From positions 1-33,310 of the forward strand of contig CAYMKL010000078.1 in assembly GCA_964390805.1 (NCBI GenBank): 33,310 nt of DNA. Reading direction: 5' to 3'. This DNA is from CAYMKL01 sp964390805. GTDB lineage: Bacteria > Chloroflexota > Anaerolineae > VGOG01. The position numbers and the translations under genes were made by a program. The notes beneath the pieces were generated by a model that saw only the letters and a program-made list of their open reading frames with translations, was not told the origin of the DNA and searched no databases. This document shows, one piece after another, positions 1 to 7,312 of the stretch; position 1 is the first letter of the stretch, and the number at the start of each line of letters is the position of its first letter.

Positions 1-1
1 C

Positions 2-142
2 TCCCATCCGCTGGGCAGGGAGGCGGCTATCATCGGGCAGGTGGTGGAGGAGCATCCTGGCACTGTAATCCTGCGTAGCCGGGTGGGGGGTAAGCGGGTG
101 GTGGACATGCTCAGCGGCGAGCAACTGCCGCGCATCTGTTGA
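2..142 (+). CDS. hypE: HypE, C-terminal fragment (gene starts outside window)
   Basis: Only the last 46 codons are present, in frame from base 2 to the TGA at 140-142. The peptide contains HPLGREAAIIG and ends in PRIC, the hallmark C-terminus of HypE. In this family the terminal cysteine accepts a carbamoyl group from HypF and is dehydrated to a thiocyanate, the source of the cyanide ligands of [NiFe]-hydrogenase. The start lies to the left of the window. It implies a [NiFe]-hydrogenase maturation cluster upstream. It converges on the histidine kinase gene, with 27 bases between their stop codons. Confidence 0.88.
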   Translation, partial: SHPLGREAAIIGQVVEEHPGTVILRSRVGGKRVVDMLSGEQLPRIC

Positions 143-169
143 TGACAATTGACATTGTCGGTGACTACT

Positions 170-1774
170 TCAACTTGCAGGGTTATGCCCTGTTGCCTCA
201 AGAGCTGCCTTGTCCTCGCTCCTCGGGTCCGGCTGTATCGGTACATCCGCGATGACCGTCGTGCCCTTGCCTGGCTCTGATTCCACTAGCAGTGTCCCGC
301 CCAGAAGTCGTGCCCGCTCGTACATGCCGATGAGGCCCAACTTGCCTGTGGCAACCAGGTCACCTGCCTTTTCCGGGACCTCGAACCCCTGGCCATTATC
401 ATTGATGGTCATCCGCACCCCATCCGAATAGAATTCCATCTGGATCGCCGCCTGGGAGGCCTGGGAGTGCCGTCTGACGTTGTTCAAGGCCTCCTGGGCA
501 ATGCGGAACAGTACTAATTCTTCCTCAGGCGTAAGGCGTCGTTTCTCTCCGTCTACTGTGAGCTCTACCTCTAGCCCTTCTTTTTCCGTCAGATCAGTAG
601 CCAATCCTTCCAGTGTTGGTACCAAACCTAAATGATCTAGGGCAGGAGGGCGCATGTCCTGGACAAAGCGGCGCACATTTCGTAGCGCACTGGTGATTAG
701 CTCTCGCAACTGCTTCAAGTATCTCATCGCAGGTTCAGGCAGTTGTTCGGAGAGGGTAGACAGCGCGTCGAGGCGGCGTGAGAGAGCTACCAGCGCCTGA
801 ATCGTGTCGTCGTGAAGCTCGCGGGCGATGCGTTTGCGCTCGTCTTCCTGAGCCCGAGTGATCTGGCGGGCGTAGAAACGCATGTTGTCGTAGAGACGGG
901 CGTTCTCGATGGCCACGCCGATCTGGTTGCCGATGGCTGTGGTGAGCTCCAGCTCTTCTGGAAGAAACTGGCGCGAATCCCGGGCGGCCACAGCCAGTAC
1001 ACCCTGAACTTCATTCTTGGACTTTAGTGGGATGATGATCTGACTCCGCAGCTCTTCCTTCCGCACGGCCATTCTGGCTAGCCGAGGATCACGGGAGGAA
1101 TCCTTCACTACCATCAACTCCCCAGATTGAGCAACTTGCCCGCAGAAACCCTCACCCAGTTTTAGCCGATCTACCCCTGCAGCGGATTCCTCCGAGATAC
1201 CCCGATGGGCAGCCAGAATCAGCTCTTGAGTCCGCCTGTCCAGGAAGAATATCAGGCCGGCGTCCAGGCCCATCACTTCTAGGACCTTATCGAGGGCGCC
1301 GTTCAGTATCTGTTCCAATTCCAGGGACCCGGTCACGATGGCGGTGACGGCGTTGATCGCTCTCAGCCGTGAAACGGCCTTTTGGCGTAGCCTTTTCTCC
1401 CTCTCTTGGGTCTCGATCATCCAGATCACGAAATAGCCGACCACGGCGACGGTGCCTGTCTCTACAAGTGCATCCCCTGGATAGGACGAGATGAGTAGGG
1501 CACGGGGCAGCATGATGAGGATAGAGAGAGTCAACGTGACCAGCCCCCCTGCTTGCCCGAAGGCGAAGGTTGCACTGGCTATGGGCAGTAGGAAGATGAT
1601 GCGCTCTATCGCGTGTCGCTTCAAGGGTAGTGGGATTAGGGGTAGAAACCTCGCTTGAGGAGTGAGGTAATGAAGTACCGCCAGGCCGGTTAGCATGGCT
1701 CCCAGGATCCAGAAACTCCGCTTGCCTACAATCCCCTTCAGTTTGTTTTTCAACGGTGATGAGGCCAACGCCAT
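170..1774 (-). CDS. Membrane sensor histidine kinase with GAF domain (NarL-system type)
   Basis: Predicted 534 aa. Order: N-terminal membrane segments (about residues 20-120), a short linker, a GAF domain (about 145-295), a HisKA_3 dimerisation/phosphoacceptor domain with ARELHDD (phospho-His about H321), and a HATPase_c domain with an N-box (EALNNVRRHS), INDNGQGF and GKLGLIGMYERA. It autophosphorylates and passes phosphate to the response regulator just upstream on the same strand. I chose the ATG at 1774 because GGGAAGGGGG precedes it at good spacing. The frame stays open to 1846, but that start would overlap the regulator by 28 bases and has no clear ribosome site. The signal could be a small molecule or redox state via GAF; no heme or Fe-S cysteine motif is visible. 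Confidence 0.9.
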   Translation of the reverse strand: MALASSPLKNKLKGIVGKRSFWILGAMLTGLAVLHYLTPQARFLPLIPLPLKRHAIERIIFLLPIASATFAFGQAGGLVTLTLSILIMLPRALLISSYPGDALVETGTVAVVGYFVIWMIETQEREKRLRQKAVSRLRAINAVTAIVTGSLELEQILNGALDKVLEVMGLDAGLIFFLDRRTQELILAAHRGISEESAAGVDRLKLGEGFCGQVAQSGELMVVKDSSRDPRLARMAVRKEELRSQIIIPLKSKNEVQGVLAVAARDSRQFLPEELELTTAIGNQIGVAIENARLYDNMRFYARQITRAQEDERKRIARELHDDTIQALVALSRRLDALSTLSEQLPEPAMRYLKQLRELITSALRNVRRFVQDMRPPALDHLGLVPTLEGLATDLTEKEGLEVELTVDGEKRRLTPEEELVLFRIAQEALNNVRRHSQASQAAIQMEFYSDGVRMTINDNGQGFEVPEKAGDLVATGKLGLIGMYERARLLGGTLLVESEPGKGTTVIADVPIQPDPRSEDKAALEATGHNPAS

Positions 1775-1818
1775 TTTCAAGCCCCCTTCCCAGCCCACAA
1801 ACCTTTTCAGACACGCTT

Positions 1819-2484
1819 TCACAACGTATCTTCGAGGGTGAGCCAACCTTTTCTCAGACCATATAGCACAGCCTCAGTACGCGAGCCGATTCCTAATTTG
1901 CTGAAGATGTTGCTCAGATGGGCCTGGACCGTGTGAATGCTGAGGGTGAGTTTATTGGCAATCTGGCGGTTTGTCATCCCCTTGGCAGCCAGCTTCAGAA
2001 CCTCCAGTTCCCGCTCGGTCAGTTGATCCAAGGTGCTCTCTTCCCTGCGCTTGTCCGTGGGTTGAGCGAAGCGGTTGACGACCTTCCGGGCAATGGCCGG
2101 ATGTAGCACCGATTCACCCGCATACACGGCCAGGATAGCCTTGATCAACTCGTCGGTGTGCACGTCCTTCAGTAGATAGCCGGCGGCCCCCGCCTCCAGA
2201 AGGGCGAAGACATATTGATCATCGTCGTAGGCGGTGAGCACCAGCACCGCGATGGCGGGATTGATGGCCTTGATGCGCCTGGTGGCCTCAATGCCGTCTA
2301 GCTTGGGCATGGCGATGTCCATTAGGACCACGTCGGGGTGCTGGTCGGTGGCCAGCCGTACAGCCTCTTCCCCGTCGCCAGCCTCCGCCACGACCTCCAG
2401 ATCCTCCTCCCGATCCAACAGTTCCCGGGTGCCCTCGCGCACCACGGCGTGGTCCTCAGCTAGCAAGATCCTGATCTTGTCCAT
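1819..2484 (-). CDS. NarL/FixJ-family response regulator
   Basis: Predicted 221 aa. Receiver domain with acidic pocket E10/D11, phospho-acceptor D56 in DVVLMD, a Thr in VLVLTAYDD and the Lys in YLLKD. It is followed by a LuxR-type helix-turn-helix (LTERELEVLKLAAKG ... IHTVQAHLSNIFSKL). The ATG at 2484 is chosen because GGGGAGG sits just upstream and the protein then starts directly at the receiver beta strand; the frame is open to 2628 but the extra residues look non-coding. It is first in a two-gene operon with the kinase, separated by 44 bases. Targets are unknown; the divergent microprotein/transport genes starting at 2878 are an obvious candidate. Confidence 0.93.
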   Translation of the reverse strand: MDKIRILLAEDHAVVREGTRELLDREEDLEVVAEAGDGEEAVRLATDQHPDVVLMDIAMPKLDGIEATRRIKAINPAIAVLVLTAYDDDQYVFALLEAGAAGYLLKDVHTDELIKAILAVYAGESVLHPAIARKVVNRFAQPTDKRREESTLDQLTERELEVLKLAAKGMTNRQIANKLTLSIHTVQAHLSNIFSKLGIGSRTEAVLYGLRKGWLTLEDTL

Positions 2485-2599
2485 GATATCCTCCCCTTCT
2501 CTCCGCTGGGCGAAGGTCTCTGACCGAGCCCCAAGACTTGCCGGCTGCGGTCGGAGACCTTCCCGAACCTTCGAGGCTCCAAGCTGCCCCTTGATGGGG

Positions 2600-2628
2600 A
2601 TTATACTCCTATACGGGGGAGAACGCAA
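2600..2628 (-). promoter_or_regulatory. Sigma-70-type promoter of the regulator/kinase operon
   Basis: On the minus strand, TTGCGT (2628-2623), a 17-base spacer, then TATAAT (2605-2600). It lies about 115 bases before the regulator start. The -10 box matches consensus perfectly and the -35 box partly. Confidence 0.6.
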
Positions 2629-2758
2629 ACCAGGAGTGGGTGGATCTATCTAGGTAGAAACGTTTAGTTCGCCTGAGGGGTGGGCTACAAGTCTTGGGGG
2701 AGCAGTGGCTAAGTGAAAATATCTAGGCTGGGGTGGAATCAATAACCCTTTTTGATAA

Positions 2759-2780
2759 GGGCGAAATCAATATTTCGCCC
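2759..2780. promoter_or_regulatory. Perfect 9-bp inverted repeat, candidate operator
   Basis: GGGCGAAAT / CAAT / ATTTCGCCC is a perfect palindrome with a 4-base centre. It ends two bases before the -35 box of the promoter at 2782-2810, so it could bind an activator or repressor, perhaps the NarL-type regulator encoded on the other side of this 393-base divergent intergenic region. No protein assignment can be made from sequence. Confidence 0.45.
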
Positions 2781-2781
2781 G

Positions 2782-2810
2782 ATGACATTTGGCAGCCGAT
2801 GTGGTATAGT
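2782..2810 (+). promoter_or_regulatory. Sigma-70-type promoter for the microprotein/transport region
   Basis: ATGACA (2782-2787), 17-base spacer, TATAGT (2805-2810), about 68 bases before the ATG at 2878. A similar TATAGTATA-rich block recurs at 3944-3958 before the second microprotein gene, suggesting the promoter region was duplicated with it. Confidence 0.55.
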
Positions 2811-2877
2811 ATATACGGAAAGAGGAAAAGCGGCTGTCTCTGCCCAGAGAAACTTTGAATGAAAAGGAGGTGCGACG

Positions 2878-3060
2878 ATGGAGAGCATGATGTTGACGAT
2901 CAAGTTTGGGGTGTTCCTGGCTTTAGAGCTTTTCGTGCTCGGCGTGCTGGGGGCTGCCCTGATCGCGGGGCTGTATCGAGTCGTTCAGGACAAGATTCGC
3001 GAGTCGCGTCGCCATGATGGAGTAACCCCGAAAGTCCGTCCAGCCTCCCGGCATGCGTAG
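2878..3060 (+). CDS. Single-helix membrane microprotein, copy 1
   Basis: 60 aa, unrecognised family. One hydrophobic helix (about residues 8-33, ending ALIAGLYRVV) is followed by a basic, amphipathic tail (QDKIRESRR) and a polar C-terminus, so a small inner-membrane protein with a cytoplasmic positive tail is likely. A strong ribosome site (AAAAGGAGGTGCGACG) precedes the ATG. The first ten residues recur exactly in copy 2, and the body is nearly identical at DNA level to copy 3. It could be a subunit or regulator of a neighbouring transporter, but nothing in the sequence proves this. Confidence 0.75.
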   Translation: MESMMLTIKFGVFLALELFVLGVLGAALIAGLYRVVQDKIRESRRHDGVTPKVRPASRHA

Positions 3061-3123
3061 TGGTTGGCCAGAGCTCCTGGGTAGACAGGGTGATGCAAAA
3101 CAGATAAGAAAGAGGTGAGGATC

Positions 3124-3948
3124 ATGGGCAAATCACCACCAGAGTTGCTAGTCATCGTGGCCCTGTCCCTGGTGTTGCTCACTACCGGCTGCCAGCCTTC
3201 GACAGTGCAGCAAAGCAAAGCAGTTCGCCAGACCATCGTAGTCTACGCCTTTAGCATCGAGGAAGAGGTTCTGACCAAGGAAACATTCCCTGCCTTCCAG
3301 GACTACTGGCAGGAGCAGACAGGGCAGGAGGTGACCTTCAAAAGTGTATTCGCTGGCTCCCAGAATCTCGCTGAGGAGATCATTGACGGTGGAGAGGCCG
3401 ATGTAGCGATCCTGTCCAACGAGCAGCACGCTGTCTGGTTGCACGTCAACGATTTGGTGGAAACTGACTGGCATGCCTTTCCTCATCAGGGAATGGTCAG
3501 TTGCAGCCCGTTGGTCATCGTCGTCCGCCCTGACAATCCTTTGGGGATCGAGGATTGGGCTGATCTGGCCCGCCCTGGCGTGAGCCTGATCCATCCCGAC
3601 CCTCGTACCTCAGGGGGAGGCCAGTGGGCACTTCTGGCTGAATACTCGGCATTTCTGGATGACGCAAAGGACAGCGCAGAGGTAGCCCAAGAGCAACTAC
3701 AAGGCATCTGGGTCAATGTGGTTGCCGCTCCTGCTTCATCTCGAGAGGCCCTGAAGCAGTTCATGTTCGGCGTGGGTGACGCTATGGTCACCTATGAGCA
3801 GGACGCACTGTTAGCCAAGGCTCGTGGTGTGACACTAGAGATCGTCACGCCGCGTAGCACTATCGTGAGCGAGCATGTGGCTGTCATCGTGGACCAGAAT
3901 GTGAAGCCCTGGGAACGGGAAGTGGTAGAAGCATTCGTGTATTTATAG
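3124..3948 (+). CDS. Sulfate-binding-type periplasmic lipoprotein, C-terminally truncated
   Basis: Predicted 274 aa. It has a signal peptide with lipobox ending at C23 (LLTTGC), then a type-II solute-binding fold typical of the Sbp/CysP sulfate and thiosulfate family: VYAFSIEEEVL, VFAGSQNLAEEII, ADVAILSNEQ, VVRPDNPLGIEDWADLARPGV and HPDPRTSGGGQWA (an anion-binding loop). The ATG at 3124 follows AGAGGTGAGG at good spacing. The protein stops at VVEAFVYL, where family members usually run several tens of residues further. The stop lies in the TATAGTATA block that repeats the upstream region of microprotein copy 1, so a duplication probably removed the 3' end. No permease or ATPase genes are adjacent. 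It may be non-functional or a sensor-type binding protein. Confidence 0.72.
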   Translation: MGKSPPELLVIVALSLVLLTTGCQPSTVQQSKAVRQTIVVYAFSIEEEVLTKETFPAFQDYWQEQTGQEVTFKSVFAGSQNLAEEIIDGGEADVAILSNEQHAVWLHVNDLVETDWHAFPHQGMVSCSPLVIVVRPDNPLGIEDWADLARPGVSLIHPDPRTSGGGQWALLAEYSAFLDDAKDSAEVAQEQLQGIWVNVVAAPASSREALKQFMFGVGDAMVTYEQDALLAKARGVTLEIVTPRSTIVSEHVAVIVDQNVKPWEREVVEAFVYL

Positions 3949-4030
3949 TATAGTATACACGAGAGAGAAAACGCGGTTTGGTCAATCCGCCTGCGCTTAA
4001 AGAGACTGAAAACAGAAAGGAGGTGCGACA

Positions 4031-4216
4031 ATGGAGAGCATGATGTTGACGATCAAGTTCGTGGTGCTGTATGGGTTTGAGGTCTTTGTGGTCGCTGTGG
4101 TGGGGGCCACGGTGATCGCGGGGCTGTATCAGCTCATTCGGAGCCAGGTTGGCGGCGTTTTGGACAGGGTTCGTGAGCGCCGCGCCCCCGCGCCTGCTGC
4201 GGCCCGGAGAAGCTGA
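4031..4216 (+). CDS. Single-helix membrane microprotein, copy 2
   Basis: 61 aa. Same design as copy 1: an identical MESMMLTIKF start, a hydrophobic helix with ATVIAGLYQLI, then a basic tail (DRVRERRAPAPAAARRS). Its ribosome site (AGAAAGGAGGTGCGACA) and about 85 bases of upstream DNA resemble those of copy 1, so this looks like a segmental duplication. The C-terminal half has diverged from copies 1 and 3. Function unknown. Confidence 0.72.
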   Translation: MESMMLTIKFVVLYGFEVFVVAVVGATVIAGLYQLIRSQVGGVLDRVRERRAPAPAAARRS

Positions 4217-4240
4217 CAACTGCTGATGTCCACTTAGAGG

Positions 4241-4273
4241 CTTGTCCTGAGTAGCCGCAGGCGTATCGAAGGG
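4241..4273. repeat. Dispersed intergenic repeat (TTCGA...CTCAGGACAAG type)
   Basis: Read on the minus strand it begins CCCTTCGATACGCC and ends CTCAGGACAAG. A related copy on the plus strand lies at 22095-22152, where it forms the start of the NrfD-like gene. Sequences of this style are common dispersed repeats in bacterial genomes; no transposase is attached. Confidence 0.5.
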
Positions 4274-4288
4274 AGAGGAGGTGCAATG

Positions 4289-4471
4289 ATGGACAGCATA
4301 ATGTTGACGGTCAAGTTCGTGATCTTCTTCGCTCTGGAGCTTTTTGTGCTCAGCGTGCTGGGGGCTGCTCTGATCGCGGGGCTGTATCAAGTCGTTCAGG
4401 ACAAGATCCGCGAGTCGCGTCGCCTTGATGGAGTAGCCCCGGAAGTCCATCCATCAACACATCATGCGTAG
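4289..4471 (+). CDS. Single-helix membrane microprotein, copy 3
   Basis: 60 aa, closely similar to copy 1: shared FALELFVL, VLGAALIAGLY, VVQDKIRESRR, DG and V..P. An ATG occurs at 4286 and at 4289; the second aligns with the copy 1 start and is better spaced from GAGAGGAGGTGC. The strong DNA similarity to copy 1 through the helix and tail suggests recent duplication. Function unknown; the next gene is the FNT-family channel. Confidence 0.73.
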   Translation: MDSIMLTVKFVIFFALELFVLSVLGAALIAGLYQVVQDKIRESRRLDGVAPEVHPSTHHA

Positions 4472-4501
4472 CAGTTCCTCAGCGCTCCTGGTGGAAAAGT
4501 A

Positions 4502-4553
4502 GGGGGATGGCCTTCGGCCTGATTGTAATATAAGGTTGATCACGCCATCCCCC
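4502..4553 (+). promoter_or_regulatory. Long stem-loop in the leader of the formate channel gene
   Basis: GGGGGATGGC (4502-4511) pairs perfectly with GCCATCCCCC (4544-4553), closing a 32-base loop that contains a smaller GGCCTTCGGCC-like hairpin. There is no U-tract, so it is not a simple intrinsic terminator. It sits 55 bases before the FNT ATG and could be an mRNA-stability or regulatory structure. Confidence 0.45.
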
Positions 4554-4608
4554 CAGCCAATGGCTCTAGAGAAACTGGATCTGTTCTAAAAAAGGAGGTC
4601 ATGCAAAA

Positions 4609-5532
4609 ATGTCCAACGAGATCAGACTGGATGCCTTCCCGCCTCCCGAGATGGCGGAGAGGGCGGAGAACGTGGGGGTAAAGAAGGCCAATCTAGACTT
4701 CTGGGGCATGTTCGCTCTAGCAGTCTTGGCAGGATCCTTCATCGGGTTGGGGGCAGAGTTTTGCACCCTGGTCATTACCGACACCGGCCTAGGCTTCGGC
4801 TTGAACAAGCTCCTGGGTGGCTTCGTCTTCAGCCTGGGCCTGATCCTGGTCGTCGTCGCCGGCGCCGAGCTTTTCACGGGCAACAACCTGATTATCATGG
4901 CCTGGGTCGGTGGCAAGCTGAGTCTGGGGCAACTCATGCGCAACTGGGTCATCGTCTATTTGGGGAACCTGGTCGGCTCCCTCGGCACGGCGATGCTCAT
5001 GTATTTCACCAGGCAGTGGACTTTCGCCAACTATCACGTCGGGGCCACGGCCCTGAACATCGCCAACGGCAAGGTAAATCTCTCTTTCACGGAGGGGCTA
5101 GCGCGGGGCATTCTGTGCAACGCCCTGGTCTGCCTGGCCGTGTGGCTCTGCCTGAGCGGCCGAAGCGTGACGGATAAGATCCTGGCCATCCTGTTCCCTA
5201 TCACTGCCTTTGTGGCTTCTGGGTTCGAGCACAGCATCGCCAACATGTACTTCATCCCCATGGGACTCCTGTTGAAGGGGGAGCCGCAGGTGGTGGCAGC
5301 GGCAGGCAAGGTGGCCAGCGACCTGGTCAACCTCAATTTGCAGGGTTTCATTGGGAACCTCATCTCCGTGACCACCGGCAACATCTTCGGCGGCGGGTTC
5401 ATGGTGGCTGCGATCTACTGGTTCATCTACCGGCGCCCCCAGGAGACGGGGAGGCGCTTTGGGGTCAGGCAGGTGCTTGAGCTCTTCCTGGGGTCCCCAG
5501 CCGTCCAGAACCCGACCAAGACTGGCGATTAG
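4609..5532 (+). CDS. Formate/nitrite transporter (FNT) family channel
   Basis: 307 aa, the normal length for FocA/NirC/FdhC-type pentameric channels with six transmembrane helices. Visible family signatures are AGAELFTGNN, GILCNALVCLAVW, FEHSIANMYFIP (with the pore region) and GNIFGGGFMVAAIYW. It moves small monovalent anions, most likely formate here because a formate dehydrogenase operon begins 1.1 kb downstream; nitrite or hydrosulfide are alternatives for the family. The ATG follows AAAAAAGGAGGTC. The N-terminal 30 residues are hydrophilic and cytoplasmic. It is followed after 23 bases by microprotein copy 4 and then the CBS protein. Confidence 0.93.
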   Translation: MSNEIRLDAFPPPEMAERAENVGVKKANLDFWGMFALAVLAGSFIGLGAEFCTLVITDTGLGFGLNKLLGGFVFSLGLILVVVAGAELFTGNNLIIMAWVGGKLSLGQLMRNWVIVYLGNLVGSLGTAMLMYFTRQWTFANYHVGATALNIANGKVNLSFTEGLARGILCNALVCLAVWLCLSGRSVTDKILAILFPITAFVASGFEHSIANMYFIPMGLLLKGEPQVVAAAGKVASDLVNLNLQGFIGNLISVTTGNIFGGGFMVAAIYWFIYRRPQETGRRFGVRQVLELFLGSPAVQNPTKTGD

Positions 5533-5555
5533 TCACCAGAAAGGAGGTGCAAACT

Positions 5556-5732
5556 ATGGGAGGCACTGGAGGGAGTGCGGCACTGGTTATTGGCTTCGCA
5601 ATTGTGCTTTTCGTGCCTGCTCTGGTTTGGGCCACGGTGATCGCCGGGCTGATCCAGATAGTCCGGGAGAAAGTGCGAGAGAAACGCTTCCATCAAGAGC
5701 GGTACCCATTGCCTACGAGGGTGGGATGGTGA
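5556..5732 (+). CDS. Single-helix membrane microprotein, copy 4 (divergent)
   Basis: 58 aa. It has a hydrophobic helix (about residues 8-33) ending WATVIAGLIQIV, then the basic tail REKVREKRFHQER. This matches the xVIAGLxQxVxxKxRE pattern of copies 1-3, although the N-terminus differs. The ATG at 5556 is preferred over the in-frame GTG at 5547 because the GTG lies inside the ribosome site AAAGGAGGTG. It lies between the FNT channel gene and the CBS gene, in the same direction with small gaps, so it is probably co-transcribed. Function unknown. Confidence 0.68.
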   Translation: MGGTGGSAALVIGFAIVLFVPALVWATVIAGLIQIVREKVREKRFHQERYPLPTRVGW

Positions 5733-5747
5733 AAGGGGAGAACGAAA

Positions 5748-6164
5748 ATGCTAGTACACGAGAGAATGTCCAAACATCCCATTACCATCACCGAGGATAC
5801 TCCCATCAACGAGGCCATTGAGTTGATGCGGGCCGAGAAGGTGCGTCGCCTGCCTGTCCTCAGCAAAAAGGGTGAACTGGTGGGCATCGTCTCTGAGAAG
5901 GATCTGTTGTACGTCTCTCCCTCGCCAGCCACTTCTCTGAGCATCTACGAGCTCAACTATCTTATCTCCAAAATAACGGTGGGGCAGATCATGACCACGG
6001 ATGTCATTGCCGTGTCCGAGCATACCCCTCTGGAAGAGGCAGCTCGCATCATGGCCGATAACAAGATCGGTGGCCTGCCAGTCATGCGCGATGGGGAACT
6101 GGTGGGCATTATCACCGAAAGCGACATCTTCAGGAGCTTCACTGAAATCCTGGCGGCCCGCTGA
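5748..6164 (+). CDS. Tandem CBS-domain protein
   Basis: 138 aa made of one Bateman module: CBS1 at about residues 3-60 (RMSKHPITITEDTPINEAI ... LVGIVSEKDLL) and CBS2 at about 76-135 (VGQIMTTDVIAV ... LVGIITESDIFRSF). Such stand-alone pairs bind adenine nucleotides and report energy state to a partner protein. It starts 15 bases after microprotein copy 4, behind GAAAGGGGAG. The partner may be the FNT channel or a cytoplasmic enzyme; sequence alone does not say. Confidence 0.9.
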   Translation: MLVHERMSKHPITITEDTPINEAIELMRAEKVRRLPVLSKKGELVGIVSEKDLLYVSPSPATSLSIYELNYLISKITVGQIMTTDVIAVSEHTPLEEAARIMADNKIGGLPVMRDGELVGIITESDIFRSFTEILAAR

Positions 6165-6170
6165 CGCTCT

Positions 6171-6643
6171 GTGTTCCCCAGCACTTTCCTGGTCGGCATG
6201 CTCCTGGCGGGATTCGGCGCCCAGTTCATTGAAGGGACGTTGGGCATGGGCTATAGCGGCTGTCCAGGCCCAGGATGGCTCTCCTGGGCCTGGTAGCTGG
6301 CTTTCTCGACGCTGTGGGGGGCGGCGGGTGGGGTCCGGTGGCCACGCCCAGCCTCATCCTGTCTGAGAACGGCGAGCCTCACGAGGTGGTAGGCTCGGTG
6401 AACCTGGTGGAGTTTTTCGTCACCGTGGCCGAAGCGATCACTTTCGCCCTGACCATCGGGCTGGGGGCCTTCCGCTGGGACATCGTGGTGGCGCTGCTGG
6501 CCGGCGGGGTGATCGCCGCGCCCATCGCCGCCTGGGTGTGCCAGAAGCTCCCCCACCGCGTGATGGGCGTCCTGATCGGCTTTCTGCTCATCCTGCTCAA
6601 CGTCCACACGCTGATTCTAACTTTCCTCGCATCCCGCCCTTGA
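6171..6643 (+). pseudogene. Decayed TauE/SafE-family anion exporter
   Basis: Two pieces of one family protein are visible. From a GTG at 6171 (or ATG at 6198) comes an N-terminal piece (LVGMLLAGFGAQFIEGTLGMGY) that shifts frame and stops at the TAG at 6294-6296. From about 6275, in another frame, comes the C-terminal half (LGLVAGFLDAVGGGGWGPVATP ... AAPIAAWVCQKLPHRVMGVLIG) to the stop at 6643. The central part of the first repeat, roughly 90 residues in relatives, is missing and the junction at about 6255-6274 is out of frame. The family exports sulfite, sulfoacetate or similar organosulfur anions. The C-terminal half alone is unlikely to work. Confidence 0.75.
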
Positions 6644-6668
6644 CAAAGAGCGTCGAGTGTGGTAGAAT
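6640..6668 (+). promoter_or_regulatory. Consensus sigma-70-type promoter of the hdr-nuo-fdh operon
   Basis: TTGACA (6640-6645), exactly 17 bases, TAGAAT (6663-6668). It overlaps the end of the decayed exporter gene and lies 66 bases before the hdrC start. It is one of the two best promoters in the window. Confidence 0.8.
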
Positions 6669-6733
6669 GTCGCCCGGTTTGCTTGGATTGCCCTTTGTCT
6701 ACCAATATATCTGATAGAGCCAGGAGGTAACCT

Positions 6734-7312
6734 TTGGCGACTTCCGAAGTGATTAACTTAACCGCAGTGAAACGGGACCCCGACTTTGTGGGCCGTCTCA
6801 TCCCAGCAGGGGAGCTCCTCAATCGCTGCATCCAGTGTGGCACTTGCTCCGCCTCCTGTCCGTCCGCCTATGCGATGGATCTCACCCCTCGCCAGATGTG
6901 GCGGCTGGCCCAACTGGGCTTCCAAGATCAGGTGCTTCACAGTAAGGCGATGTGGCTGTGCAGCCTCTGCTACACCTGTCACGTCCGCTGCCCGCGTGGC
7001 ATCCCCCTCACCGAGACCATCGTCAAACTCAAGCAACTGGCGCTCCAAGAGGGGATCGGGGAGTGGCGAGAAAGCACCGCCTTCTATCGCGCCTTCGCCG
7101 ACGTAATGCGCCGCTACGGGCGCACGAGGGAGATAGAGTTCATGGTTCGCTACTTTCTGGCGACCAATCCCCTGACTGCGTTGGGCTACGCCAAGTTGGG
7201 ACTCACGCTGCTGGCGCGGGGGAAGGCTCACCTGGAGGTGCCCCGTCTGGGTGGTGAGGGCCGGCTGGACCGATTGTTTGAGCGTGTGGCGGAATTGGAG
7301 GGGCAGCAATGA
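6734..7312 (+). CDS. hdrC: Heterodisulfide reductase-like subunit C (HdrC)
   Basis: 192 aa. Two [4Fe-4S] motifs are seen: C32-x2-C35-x2-C38-x3-C42 (RCIQCGTCSASCP) and C76-x2-C79-x2-C82-x3-C86 (LCSLCYTCHVRCP), the standard HdrC ferredoxin arrangement. It passes electrons from the HdrA flavin branch to the HdrB active-site clusters. The start is a TTG at 6734 placed just after AGGAGGTAA; no better ATG exists. It is first in the operon and overlaps hdrB by 4 bases (ATGA), a sign of translational coupling. Confidence 0.92.
   Translation: MATSEVINLTAVKRDPDFVGRLIPAGELLNRCIQCGTCSASCPSAYAMDLTPRQMWRLAQLGFQDQVLHSKAMWLCSLCYTCHVRCPRGIPLTETIVKLKQLALQEGIGEWRESTAFYRAFADVMRRYGRTREIEFMVRYFLATNPLTALGYAKLGLTLLARGKAHLEVPRLGGEGRLDRLFERVAELEGQQ

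Noticed and set aside
144..159. Short inverted repeat GACAAT...ATTGTC between hypE and the histidine kinase gene
   Set aside because: Only 6 bp per arm with no T-tract on either strand; too weak to call a bidirectional terminator.
6275..6643. The 122-codon TauE C-terminal half as a functional stand-alone gene
   Set aside because: It begins in the middle of the family fold, lacks a ribosome site, and the N-terminal remnant lies just upstream in another frame.
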